From Pseudomonadota bacterium (GTDB lineage: Bacteria > Pseudomonadota > Gammaproteobacteria > Burkholderiales > Burkholderiaceae): a DNA stretch of 8,365 bases. The translations under genes were made by a program, and so were the position numbers. The notes under the pieces are model-generated. The model saw only the letters and a list, made by a program, of their open reading frames with translations. It was not told the origin of the DNA and searched no databases. Of this stretch, positions 1 to 7,413 are shown piece by piece (the first letter of the stretch is position 1; each line of letters opens with the position of its first letter). Location: assembly GCA_029777935.1 (NCBI GenBank), contig JAKORH010000326.1, forward strand, positions 1 to 8,365, read 5' to 3'.

Positions 1-188
1 GCGCGGTTTGGTTCATCCAAATTAGCGACGAGCAACAACGCGATGCGAGCCAATTCGGCCCGTCCCTTCGGGTTGTCGCCAGAAAGCCCGGCTGCGGTGT
101 TGCCCGGCGTGGCCGGAGGCCGGGCTACTGTCCTACGCCGGGCGCCGTGCATCCGGGCTTTCTGGCGACAACGCATCGCACGAATTAT
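1..188. other. Left-edge non-coding stretch downstream of rmlB
   Basis: No gene can be assigned with confidence. The stretch lies just past the rmlB stop and is dominated by a nested inverted repeat (listed separately). On the minus strand one frame stays open from an ATG at 150-152 to the window edge. Its last part, below about base 80, reads GDNPKGRAELARIALLLVA, which looks protein-like, but its first part is translated repeat. A plus-strand frame through the same bases is also open. With under 80 bases outside the repeat, I cannot say whether a partial gene enters here. Confidence 0.5.
73..171. repeat. Nested inverted repeat (REP/BIME-like) 3' of rmlB
   Basis: Bases 73-95 and 149-171 are reverse complements at 22 of 23 positions. 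The arms read TTGTCGCCAGAAAGCCCGG followed by CTGC on the left, and ATGC when the right arm is reversed. Inside, 102-110 (GCCCGGCGT) pairs perfectly with 135-143 (ACGCCGGGC), and a small GGCC-GGA-GGCC dyad sits at the tip. The bases CCTACGCCGGG at 132-142 recur exactly at 1469-1479, which ties this element to the repeat upstream of rmlB. It begins 17 bases beyond the rmlB stop, so its transcript could fold and end or stabilise the rmlB mRNA. There is no T-run for a classic intrinsic terminator. A dispersed REP/BIME-type element is the best reading; a short MITE is possible, but I see no target duplication. Confidence 0.7.
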
Positions 189-1262
189 TCACGGATAGGT
201 TCCAAGCCGCGCGGAGTAGTTGATCCGCTCCCAGTCGCGGTAGCCGCCGCTGCGCGCCCGGTCGACCCAGTCGGAATGCCCGAGGTACCAGCGCACGGTG
301 CGGCCGATGCCGTCCTCGAAACCGTGCGCTGCGCGAAACCCCAGCTCGGACTCGATCTTGCGCGCATCGATCGCGTAGCGGCGGTCGTGTCCGGGGCGAT
401 CGGCGACGAAGCGGATCTGGTCGGCGTAGCAGCCGTTCGGCTTCGGTCGCAACTCATCGAGGATCGCGCACACCGCGTGCACGACGTCGATGTTGCGCTT
501 CTCGCTGTTGCCGCCGATGTTGTAGGTTTCGCCGAGGCGGCCGCGCGCGAGCACCTCGCGGATCGCCGCCGTGTGGTCCGCGACGTACAGCCAGTCGCGC
601 ACGTTCGCACCGTCGCCGTACACGGGCAGCGCCTTGCCCTCGAGCGCGTTCAGGATCATCAACGGGATCAGCTTCTCCGGAAACTGGAACGGCCCGTAGT
701 TGTTGCTGCAATTCGTGGTCAGCGTCGGCAGCCCGTACGTGTGGTGGTAGGCGCGCACCAGATGGTCGGATGCCGCTTTCGACGCCGCGTACGGACTGTT
801 CGGCGCGTACGGCGTCGCCTCGCTGAACGGCGGATCGGCGACGCCGAGCGAGCCGTACACCTCGTCGGTCGAAACGTGCAGGAAGCGGAACGCGGCGCAA
901 GTCGCGGCGTCGCAGCCGGCGAGCCACGCCCGAGCCGCCTCCAGCAGTTCGAACGTGCCGTTGATGTTGGTGCGGACGAATTCGCCCGGACCGTTGATCG
1001 AGCGATCGACGTGGCTTTCGGCGGCGAAATGCAGCAGCGCGCGCGGCCGGTGCTGCTCGAGAAGTGCCGCGATGGCCGCGCGATCGCAGATGTCGGCCTG
1101 GACGAACGCGTAGCGCGGATCGCTGCGCAGTTCGGCCAGGTTGTCGAGGTTGCCGGCGTAGGTCAGCTTGTCGATGACCAGCACCGGCTCGGATTCGTGC
1201 CTGAGCCAGTCATGGACAAAGTTCGCACCGATGAACCCGGCGCCTCCGGTCACAAAGATCAT
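189..1262 (-). CDS. rmlB: dTDP-glucose 4,6-dehydratase (RmlB)
   Basis: Converts dTDP-D-glucose to dTDP-4-keto-6-deoxy-D-glucose using bound NAD+. This is the second step of dTDP-L-rhamnose synthesis, in the cytoplasm. The 357-residue product is an extended short-chain dehydrogenase (Rossmann fold). Visible motifs are TGGAGFIG at residues 5-12 (NAD binding), the catalytic Thr-Asp-Glu triplet at 132-134 in [12 protein letters not shown], and the active-site Y158-A-A-S-K162. [15 protein letters not shown] at 188-202 and [15 protein letters not shown] at 216-230 are typical of the family. I chose the ATG at 1260-1262 because RmlB proteins begin right at the [12 protein letters not shown] strand. 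An in-frame TTG at 1295 would add 11 unlike residues, and neither start has a strong ribosome site. The length is normal. It has the same orientation as the methyltransferase upstream, but 257 bases with hairpin repeats separate them, so it may be transcribed independently. Confidence 0.96.
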   Translation of the reverse strand: MIFVTGGAGFIGANFVHDWLRHESEPVLVIDKLTYAGNLDNLAELRSDPRYAFVQADICDRAAIAALLEQHRPRALLHFAAESHVDRSINGPGEFVRTNINGTFELLEAARAWLAGCDAATCAAFRFLHVSTDEVYGSLGVADPPFSEATPYAPNSPYAASKAASDHLVRAYHHTYGLPTLTTNCSNNYGPFQFPEKLIPLMILNALEGKALPVYGDGANVRDWLYVADHTAAIREVLARGRLGETYNIGGNSEKRNIDVVHAVCAILDELRPKPNGCYADQIRFVADRPGHDRRYAIDARKIESELGFRAAHGFEDGIGRTVRWYLGHSDWVDRARSGGYRDWERINYSARLGTYP

Positions 1263-1519
1263 GTCGGACGGTCGCGGCCCCTGCGGCTGCGACAAGACTT
1301 CATTTCGGCGACGAAGCTTAACCCAGTCCGTTCCGTGACGGCTTCGGGATGAAGTTCAGCAACGACGAAGAACAAGACTTCGCGTCGTCACCCCGGCGCA
1401 GAGCCTGCCCCGGCAGGTTGTAAGCCGGGGCCGGGGCCCAATTTGCAGCGTCGAAACTTGGGTCCCGGCCTACGCCGGGACGACGATGCCATTCATCGCC
1501 AATCAAGCAAGCCAGCGCA
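1263..1519. other. Intergenic gap between methyltransferase gene and rmlB
   Basis: This non-coding stretch holds the rmlB leader and a REP-like hairpin cluster (listed separately). A 10-base direct repeat, ACAAGACTTC, occurs at 1292-1301 and 1372-1381; it is short enough to be chance. I see no convincing promoter for rmlB, although one would be expected here if rmlB is not read through from upstream. Confidence 0.6.
1383..1487. repeat. REP-like hairpin cluster 5' of rmlB
   Basis: Several inverted repeats lie side by side. CCCCGGC at 1391-1397 pairs with GCCGGGG at 1424-1430 and encloses a palindrome, CCTGCC (1404-1409) with GGCAGG (1412-1417). CCGGGGCCCAA at 1431-1441 pairs with TTGGGTCCCGG at 1458-1468 (10 of 11). 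GTCCCGGC at 1462-1469 pairs perfectly with GCCGGGAC at 1474-1481 around a CTAC loop. The outer ends, CGTCGTC at 1383-1389 and GACGACG at 1479-1485, are also complementary. This layout of two facing GC-rich hairpins matches REP/BIME-type intergenic repeats. It lies past the stop of the methyltransferase gene and before rmlB, where it could protect or end the upstream transcript. Confidence 0.75.
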
Positions 1520-2557
1520 CTATTTCCGGAGAATGACGACTCCTTCGGGCAGCAGATCCTTCATCAGATCGATCGAGAATGCGTTGTCGTACTCATCGAT
1601 GATCGTCCAGGCCCAGGGCGGCAGTGCCGTCCGATCGCGGTTCAATCCGAGGCGAAGACTGACTTCGAACTGCCGGCTGAACTGCCCGGCCGGCGGGTTG
1701 GCCGGGTAGATCTCGCAATCCGAGAAGCCGGCGAGTTGCGCATGCTCTTCGAAGAAGGATCTGGTGAAGAGCCATTTGTCGTCGATCCGGGCAAAGTCGG
1801 GCTGCGACTTGTCGCGTCCTCTCCGCACCGCGTTGTCGCTGACGAGCAGTCGCAGAAACGTCGCGACCCTCTCATCCAGCGCGGGCTGTCCCGATTCCCG
1901 CAGCAGGCGTTCACAGATCAGGCTCAGGATGGCACTGCCGTTCTCGAACGGTTCGAAGAAGACCGCATGGCCGCCGGGCTTCAGGATCCGGGAACAGCCG
2001 AGAATCGTTCGATCAGGCGCAAACAGATGGTGAAGTATCGCCGCACCGACCACCAGGTCGAAGGACTCCGGTTCGAAGTCGAGCTCCTCGGCATTCAATT
2101 GAAGCAGCAAGCAGCGATCCGGCAGTCCCTTCTCGACCAGGCTGCGCTTGAGCAGCGCCAGCAGCTCGATGCTCAGATCGCTTGCCACGATCGTGGCATC
2201 CGGACAAAGCTGCAGCAATGGGAAGATCGAATTGCCTGCGCCCGATCCGATGTCGAGGATCGTTCTTCGGCGTGGCGATTCCGGGGCCAACTCGATGCGT
2301 TTCAGGGCGTTCGAGATCAGCCACGTGAAGTAGGCATTGTCGGTGTAGTTCGCGGCGTAGGTTTGCGCATGCTCGCGGAACTGGGAATGAACGTATCGTT
2401 GGACGCTGCCCTCGTCGTAGATGGGCGTGAGAATGCCCTGCAGCGCTTCGTGCCCGATCGCTCCCAGGTCGAACAGCGGTCGTCGATAAAGCTTCTCCAG
2501 TTCGACGTGCGTCGGCTGTCGCTGACCGCTACTGTGCGGCTTCTCGAGATTCCCCAC
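1520..2557 (-). CDS. Class I SAM-dependent methyltransferase
   Basis: Predicted to transfer a methyl group from S-adenosylmethionine, probably to a sugar or glycan given its neighbours; the acceptor is not readable from the sequence. The product has 345 residues. Motif I is LDIGSGAGNS at 101-110, the acidic residue after strand 2 is D127 in VASDLS, NAEELDF at 155-161 is the motif III region, FDLVVGAAILHHL at 166-178 is motif IV, and LKPGGHAVFFEP at 192-203 is the strand-5 motif. About 90 residues precede the Rossmann core and about 140 follow it, the latter perhaps forming the acceptor lid. The start is GTG at 2555-2557, supported by AAGGA (complement of 2565-2569) seven bases upstream, inside the end of the preceding gene. 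Only 3 bases separate it from that gene's stop, so translation is probably coupled. There is no signal peptide or membrane segment. O-methylation of a sugar is most likely; an N- or C-methyltransferase cannot be excluded. Confidence 0.88.
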   Translation of the reverse strand: MGNLEKPHSSGQRQPTHVELEKLYRRPLFDLGAIGHEALQGILTPIYDEGSVQRYVHSQFREHAQTYAANYTDNAYFTWLISNALKRIELAPESPRRRTILDIGSGAGNSIFPLLQLCPDATIVASDLSIELLALLKRSLVEKGLPDRCLLLQLNAEELDFEPESFDLVVGAAILHHLFAPDRTILGCSRILKPGGHAVFFEPFENGSAILSLICERLLRESGQPALDERVATFLRLLVSDNAVRRGRDKSQPDFARIDDKWLFTRSFFEEHAQLAGFSDCEIYPANPPAGQFSRQFEVSLRLGLNRDRTALPPWAWTIIDEYDNAFSIDLMKDLLPEGVVILRK

Positions 2558-2560
2558 TCG

Positions 2561-5500
2561 TCAGTCCTTCAGCCATGCCTTGGCGCGCTCCTGCCAGTGC
2601 ATCGGCACGAGTCGGGTGAGATCGCCGACGACCGGCGCGTGCTTCACCCGCGCGGCCAATTGGTGCACGGCCCGCTTCGCGCGCTGCCGCGGGCCGGCCT
2701 CCACCCGGCCCGGCCGGTAGTGGTGCAGGAACGCCTCAGCCAACTGCATCGGCTGCTGTGCGGTCGAGTTTTTCGGCAGGTAGTCTCGTTCGTAACTGAA
2801 CTGCGATGTCGTTGCGATCCTTCCGCCTCCGGGCTCGGGATCCACTCCCGCGCAGAAGTTCTGGCTCCGGACCAGTGCGAAGAAATCGACCCACTGCCGG
2901 GCGGTCTGCTCCCACGGACGGATCCAGGTCCACGGCCTGACGTGAAGCCGCTCGGGAAACGCGCCGAGGTCCGGCGCGACGATCGGCAGCCGCGCATTCA
3001 GGCAGGCGCTGAGCGTGTAGCTGTACGTCTCGGGCCACAGTGCCGGGAACCATGCGAGGTCTGGCTTGAGCCACTCCAACAGATCCGGCAGATCGGCTTC
3101 CTGATACGGACCATGCACGGTGAGGCGCGCCTTCGGCTGCGTCTGCAGCGTTCGGTAGGCGAAGCCCAGCAGATGGAACTCGAGCCGCTCGCCACGACGC
3201 GCCGCCTCCATGGCGACGCCTTCCAGGACATCGGCGCCCTTGATCGTGCTCAGCGCGCCGATGACCACGATGCGCAGCGGATGCTCTTCCCGCAACAGCG
3301 CCGGCCTGATCACCGGCGGCGCGTACAGCATGTCGAAGTGCGGCGCGTGCACGACGTTCGCCGCGGGAAAGTAGCGCCGCATGCGATCGCCCGCATCGGC
3401 GCTCGGCGCAAAGACGTAGCGCGCGCTTTCGATCAGCCGCCGATAGCCGTCGCGCCAGGTTTCGATCGACACGCGTCCCGGCGGCGGGGTGCGCCGCAGG
3501 CACTCGGCGCACTGTGCCGGCCCCTCTTCGCCGCAGTAGCGGTTGCTGCGGTCGGTCAGCGAGATCTGCGGGCAGATCGAGTAGTAGTCGTGCACCGTGA
3601 AGTCGTGCGCGACGCCGAGCATCTCCGGCAGGCCCCACACGCACGGCGACTGTCCGAGCAGATGGTGGTAGTGCACGTGGCTCACATCGAGGGCGCGCAG
3701 CACCTCGACCAGCGCCGGAAGCTCCGCGTCGAGTCGGAACGCAAGGCAGAAACCTTCGCCGGGTTGCAGCCATTCGAGCAGCGTCTCGCCGTTGTTGCTC
3801 GGGCGCAGCAGGAACGCGTTGGTCCGGCCTTCCAGCGCCGCCGCCAGCTCGCGCACGTGGCGCTCGGTGCCGCCGCCGCCGAAATGGCTGACGAACAGCA
3901 CGCTGCGCAGCGCGCTGGCGCGGACGCGCGCCAGATCGACGGCGAGGCGGGCCGGCCGCGCGGGATCTTCCGCCAGATGCCGCTGCACCAGCACTTCGTA
4001 TTCGGGATGCAGGCGCCGCAGCGTCGCCTGAGCCTCCTCGACGCGGCGCGCCTTCTCTGCGCCGAAGCTCGCGCCGCCGACGTGCGCAACGAACGTGTCG
4101 AGCGCCAGCATGTGCCGCCAGCCGGCCTTGCGTGCGCGCATGCAGAAGTCGTTCTCTTCGCCATAGCCGCGGCCGAAGTTGGCGACGTCGAACGAGCCGA
4201 CGGCGTTCAGGCAGTCGCGCCGGATGTACATGCAGAAGCCGACCGCGGTCGGGATCTCGAGCGCCCGCCCCGGATTCTCTGCCGCGAAGATGGCATCGAG
4301 CTCGGCGGTGGACATGCCGTCGGGCAGGCGGTTGTCCTCGCAGAAGCGCGGATAGCTGCAGATGGTGGCGCTGTTGGAAAACGGTGTGGCAGTGCCGACA
4401 TCAGCGCTGCTGTAAGCGGCGCGCTGCAGGCGGTCGAGCCAGTCGCCGGCGACCTCGGTATCGCTGTTCAGCAGCACCACGTCGCGCGAGCCGTCGTGCT
4501 GCATGCCGCGATTGACGCTGGTGACGAAACCGGCGTTGGCCGGGTTCTCGATCAGCGCCACTCGCGTATCGCGATCGCGCAACTGCCGCAGGTAGCCCGT
4601 GAGCTGCGGCTCCGGGCTGGCATCGTCGACGATCACGACGCGAAACGGCCGCTTCGATGCGCTCGCGAGCACCGATTCCAGGCAGGCTTTCGTCTCCGCC
4701 AGGCCCTTGTAGACGGGCACGACGATGTCGACCGTCTCGGCGGACGGCGGCAGCGCTCGCACGCGCGACGCGCCGCGCGAGGCCGGCACGCGCAGGTCGA
4801 ACCGCAGCGCCGGGCTGAACAGCGCCGCGAAGCGGTATCCGCGCGATTCCCGCATCTGCATCAGCCGCTGCCGCAGGTCGTCGCGTTCGCGCGCCGCCGC
4901 ATTGCGCTGCGCGCGCTGCTGTTCGACGCGCCGCCGCAGCCCGGCCGCGTCACGCTCCGCTTGCTGCAGCGACACGGCGAGTTCCTTCGCCTGCACGTGC
5001 AGCGCGTCGCGCGCAGCAGTGAGCGCGTCCGCGTCGTGCCGCAACTGCTGCACCGAGTCCGTTTCCACCGCGAGCGACTGTTCCAGGTCGTGCACGCGCT
5101 GCCGCATGCGCGCCAGGTCCTGCGCGTCGTTGTCTGCCTCCGCGAGCCTCGACTGCAGCGCGTTCAATTCTCCGGCCAGGAGTGCGTAGTCGGCGGACAT
5201 CGGCCAGCTCAGCTCGATCTCGAGCGCGGCGCCGTCGCAGCAGCACGCCAGCGTTGCGCGGTCGAGCGACAGCTCGAACCACGGATCGTCGCCCGTCAGC
5301 AGAGCGACCGTGCCCTGATGCTCGAACCACGGCGTGCGGAAGATCATCTGCTGGCACGCGCCGCGCGCGAGCGTTTCGCAGCGTCCGTCCCATTGCCACA
5401 CCGTCCGGCCGTCCGCATTGAGGAGCCGCATGCCGAACAGATGCAGGAAGCCTGGCCGATCCGCCGGATCGACGCGCAGTGCCGCGAGCGTCTGCTGCGG

Positions 5501-6385
5501 CGGCAGTTCGAAGCGGATCATCTGGCGCGCATCGCCGAGGCGGCCCTCCGCCACGACCTTGCGGTCCTCCGCATAGCCGCTGCCGTCGTTCAGGTACAGC
5601 AGCGACGAAAAACGTGGCGCCGCAGGTGCAATTGCTGGCGCGCCCACGACAGCCCGCTCGTCAGCCGTCTCGAACGCGGCCGTGCCGACAGAACCCGGAC
5701 GCGCACGAACGATGAACTGGTAGGTCAGCGCATCCGGCATGGTCAGCAGGTGGCGCTGCACCGAAGGTGGCAGCCGATCGAATTCGACCTTGAACTCGGA
5801 CTCGGGCAGGTCGACCGTGATCGGCTCGAGCATTTGCCCGTCCCACCCGCTTTCGCGCAGCATCCGCAGCAGCGAGCGGCGCGTGAAGAAGCGCACGTGC
5901 GTGGCGTCGAGCAGCCCCTCGATGCGGTAGCGGAATTCGCCGGCAAGCAGCTCGCCGATCAGTCCCAGGTAGCCGACGTTCGGGATCGACAGCAGCAGTT
6001 CGCCCGCTTCGGCGAGCAGCAAGCGACACGCATCGAGCACCTGCGTCGGCCGCGCGAGGTGCTCGAGCACGTCGGCGCAGATGATCGCGTCGTAATGCTC
6101 GCCGGCGAACAGTTCCGCCAGTCCGACGCGATTCAGGTCGGCGACCTCGATGCGCCGGTAGTGCGCCGCCGACGCGGCCGCCTCGACGTCGCTCAACGTG
6201 ACGCCGTCGACGCGGCAGCCGCGCTCTGCGGCCAGCCGCCGCCCGAGCGCGCCGCCGCCGATGCCGACGTCGAGCACCGTGGAACCAGGCCGCACCAGGC
6301 CGAACAGCGCCGACAGCGACGTGCGCCGGGAGTCGTCGATCTCGCTTGCGTACAGCGCCTTCGTGTCGGCGTCGAACAGGTTCAT
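2561..6385 (-). CDS. Multidomain methyltransferase-coiled coil-GT2-GT4 glycosyltransferase
   Basis: A 1274-residue protein with five parts. Residues about 20-180 are a class I SAM methyltransferase: LDVGIGGGALG at 38-48, CADVLEHL at 103-110, IPNVGY at 134-139. Residues about 265-395 are a beta-rich domain of unknown role, rich in W and F, perhaps glycan-binding. Residues about 400-512 are a charged, Gln/Ala/Leu-rich coiled coil. Residues about 551-770 are a GT-A, GT2 glycosyltransferase: DIVVPVYKG at 553-561, VIVDDAS at 584-590, DxD-type NSDTEV at 640-645, GYGEENDFCMRARKAGW at 740-756. Residues about 828-1225 are a GT-B, GT4-like domain: SHFGGGGTERH at 833-843, IGALSTIKGAD at 1042-1052, PETYSYTL at 1118-1125. 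There is no signal peptide or membrane helix, so it is probably cytosolic at the inner face of the membrane. The ATG at 6383-6385 is the first in-frame start, with a stop two codons before it; its ribosome site is weak. It is first in an operon with the next methyltransferase. Likely job: adds and methylates sugars on a polysaccharide; donors are not readable. Confidence 0.92.
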   Translation of the reverse strand: MNLFDADTKALYASEIDDSRRTSLSALFGLVRPGSTVLDVGIGGGALGRRLAAERGCRVDGVTLSDVEAAASAAHYRRIEVADLNRVGLAELFAGEHYDAIICADVLEHLARPTQVLDACRLLLAEAGELLLSIPNVGYLGLIGELLAGEFRYRIEGLLDATHVRFFTRRSLLRMLRESGWDGQMLEPITVDLPESEFKVEFDRLPPSVQRHLLTMPDALTYQFIVRARPGSVGTAAFETADERAVVGAPAIAPAAPRFSSLLYLNDGSGYAEDRKVVAEGRLGDARQMIRFELPPQQTLAALRVDPADRPGFLHLFGMRLLNADGRTVWQWDGRCETLARGACQQMIFRTPWFEHQGTVALLTGDDPWFELSLDRATLACCCDGAALEIELSWPMSADYALLAGELNALQSRLAEADNDAQDLARMRQRVHDLEQSLAVETDSVQQLRHDADALTAARDALHVQAKELAVSLQQAERDAAGLRRRVEQQRAQRNAAARERDDLRQRLMQMRESRGYRFAALFSPALRFDLRVPASRGASRVRALPPSAETVDIVVPVYKGLAETKACLESVLASASKRPFRVVIVDDASPEPQLTGYLRQLRDRDTRVALIENPANAGFVTSVNRGMQHDGSRDVVLLNSDTEVAGDWLDRLQRAAYSSADVGTATPFSNSATICSYPRFCEDNRLPDGMSTAELDAIFAAENPGRALEIPTAVGFCMYIRRDCLNAVGSFDVANFGRGYGEENDFCMRARKAGWRHMLALDTFVAHVGGASFGAEKARRVEEAQATLRRLHPEYEVLVQRHLAEDPARPARLAVDLARVRASALRSVLFVSHFGGGGTERHVRELAAALEGRTNAFLLRPSNNGETLLEWLQPGEGFCLAFRLDAELPALVEVLRALDVSHVHYHHLLGQSPCVWGLPEMLGVAHDFTVHDYYSICPQISLTDRSNRYCGEEGPAQCAECLRRTPPPGRVSIETWRDGYRRLIESARYVFAPSADAGDRMRRYFPAANVVHAPHFDMLYAPPVIRPALLREEHPLRIVVIGALSTIKGADVLEGVAMEAARRGERLEFHLLGFAYRTLQTQPKARLTVHGPYQEADLPDLLEWLKPDLAWFPALWPETYSYTLSACLNARLPIVAPDLGAFPERLHVRPWTWIRPWEQTARQWVDFFALVRSQNFCAGVDPEPGGGRIATTSQFSYERDYLPKNSTAQQPMQLAEAFLHHYRPGRVEAGPRQRAKRAVHQLAARVKHAPVVGDLTRLVPMHWQERAKAWLKD
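2565..2569 (-). promoter_or_regulatory. Ribosome binding site for the GTG-start methyltransferase gene
   Basis: The minus strand reads AAGGA here, seven bases before the GTG at 2557, and lies within the last codons of the multidomain gene. It settles the choice of a non-ATG start and suggests that ribosomes finishing the upstream gene re-initiate here. Confidence 0.7.
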
Positions 6386-6486
6386 CGATCAGCGGCCGTG
6401 CCGATGCAACAGCGCGCATTTTACGTGCTAGGGTGATGCGCCATTCGGACGCCGAGAGGCGACGGCGGCGCGATGGAGTGCAAGCG
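6386..6486. promoter_or_regulatory. Divergent intergenic region between multidomain GT gene and rmlD
   Basis: Both genes are transcribed away from this 101-base gap, so it should hold at least one promoter for each. On the minus strand TAAAAT (complement of 6418-6423) matches 5 of 6 bases of a sigma70 -10 box and sits about 30 bases before the ATG of the large gene, but no good -35 box lies 16-18 bases further up. For rmlD only a weak candidate is seen, TGCTAGGGT at 6426-6434. GGAG at 6475-6478, eight bases before the rmlD ATG, is a clear ribosome site. No operator dyad is evident. Confidence 0.4.
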
Positions 6487-7413
6487 ATGCGCATCTTGAT
6501 CACCGGTCGCGACGGCCAGGTCGGCTGGGAATGCCAGCGCAGCCTGCAGGCGCTGGGAACGATCGTCGCGGTCGGACGCGACGATTGCGATCTCGCGCGG
6601 CCGGCGTCGGTTCAGGCGGCCATCGCGGCGGCGGATCCCGATCTGATCGTCAATGCGGCAGCGTATACCGCGGTCGACCGCGCCGAGTCGGAATCCGAAC
6701 TCGCGCACGCGGTGAACGCGGACGCGCCCGCGCTGATGGCGGCCGAGGCACGCCGGCGCGGCATTGCGCTGATCCATCTGTCGACCGACTACGTGTTCGA
6801 CGGCACGCAATCGGCTCCCTATGCCGAGGACGACACGCCGAATCCGATGTCGGTCTACGGCCGCACGAAGCTCGCCGGCGAGCAAGCGGTGCTGGCGCGC
6901 GACGGCGCCGTGATCGTCCTGCGCACGAGCTGGGTCTACTCGGAGCGAGGACACAATTTCGTGCGCAAGATGCTGCGGCTGGCACGCGAGCGCGAGGAAC
7001 TGCGCGTCGTCAACGATCAATGGGGCGCGCCGACCTGGGCGCGCTCGATCGCCGCCGGCATCGCGGCCATCGTCGCGCGCGCCGGAACCGATCGCAACTC
7101 GGTGGCGGCGTCTTTCGCGCGGTGCGGCGGCCTTTATCACATGACCGCGGCCGGAAGAACAAACTGGCACGCCTTCGCCGAGCACATCCTGGCGCAGGTG
7201 CCGGACGCCGCACGCAAGACTCGGCGCATCGTCCCGATCTCGACCGCGGATTACCCGACGGCCGCGCGCCGGCCGTTCAACTCGGCTCTGTCATGCGCGC
7301 GTCTGGCGCGCGAGTGGAACGTCGCGCTTCCCGCCTGGAATGTGGCGTTCGGCTGGGCATTTGCCGCGGAGTGCGGCGATCGCAGATCCGGGGCGAGTTG
7401 CTCGAAGTCGTAG
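6487..7413 (+). CDS. rmlD: dTDP-4-dehydrorhamnose reductase (RmlD)
   Basis: Reduces dTDP-4-dehydro-L-rhamnose with NAD(P)H to dTDP-L-rhamnose, the last step of activated rhamnose synthesis, in the cytoplasm. The 308-residue product shows the nucleotide-binding G7-x-x-G10-x-x-G13 in ILITGRDGQVG, NAAAYTAVDRAE at 56-67, STDYVFDG at 99-106, the catalytic Y124-G-R-T-K128, RTSWVYSERGHNFV at 146-159, NDQWGAPT at 176-183 and RPFNSAL at 262-268. The ATG at 6487 starts exactly at the MRILITG strand and has GGAG eight bases upstream. An ATG at 6473 is out of frame. The frame is open upstream to 6346, but that part overlaps the divergent gene. The last dozen residues (CGDRRSGASCSKS) do not resemble an RmlD end and lie where a minus-strand reading frame overlaps, so the native 3' end may have been replaced; the catalytic core is intact. 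It is divergent from the glycosyltransferase operon and separated from rmlB by about 5 kb. Confidence 0.95.
   Translation: MRILITGRDGQVGWECQRSLQALGTIVAVGRDDCDLARPASVQAAIAAADPDLIVNAAAYTAVDRAESESELAHAVNADAPALMAAEARRRGIALIHLSTDYVFDGTQSAPYAEDDTPNPMSVYGRTKLAGEQAVLARDGAVIVLRTSWVYSERGHNFVRKMLRLAREREELRVVNDQWGAPTWARSIAAGIAAIVARAGTDRNSVAASFARCGGLYHMTAAGRTNWHAFAEHILAQVPDAARKTRRIVPISTADYPTAARRPFNSALSCARLAREWNVALPAWNVAFGWAFAAECGDRRSGASCSKS

Noticed and set aside
1263..1295. TTG start giving rmlB 11 extra residues
   Set aside because: The extra residues ([11 protein letters not shown]) are unlike RmlB, and the family begins at the ATG just before the VTGGAGFIG strand.
147..1352. Plus-strand open frame of 401 codons across rmlB
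   Set aside because: It is a mirror of rmlB, Arg/Val/Ala-rich with no domain; rmlB on the minus strand has all family motifs.
1383..1487. CRISPR array or intrinsic terminator
   Set aside because: The repeats are inverted and unequal rather than regularly spaced direct repeats, and no T-run follows any hairpin.
1736..6436. Plus-strand open frame of 1566 codons antisense to the methyltransferase and the multidomain protein
   Set aside because: Its product is Arg/Gln/Ala/Val-rich with no recognisable domain, while the opposite strand has clear motifs throughout. Long antisense frames are usual opposite GC-rich genes.
6346..6486. Upstream extension of the rmlD frame
   Set aside because: It would overlap the start of the divergent gene and adds Arg-rich residues without homology. 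The ATG at 6487 has a good ribosome site and begins at the first Rossmann strand.
6421..7185. Minus-strand frame of 254 codons opposite rmlD
   Set aside because: Arg/Gly/Asp-rich shadow frame; rmlD on the plus strand shows intact cofactor and catalytic motifs.
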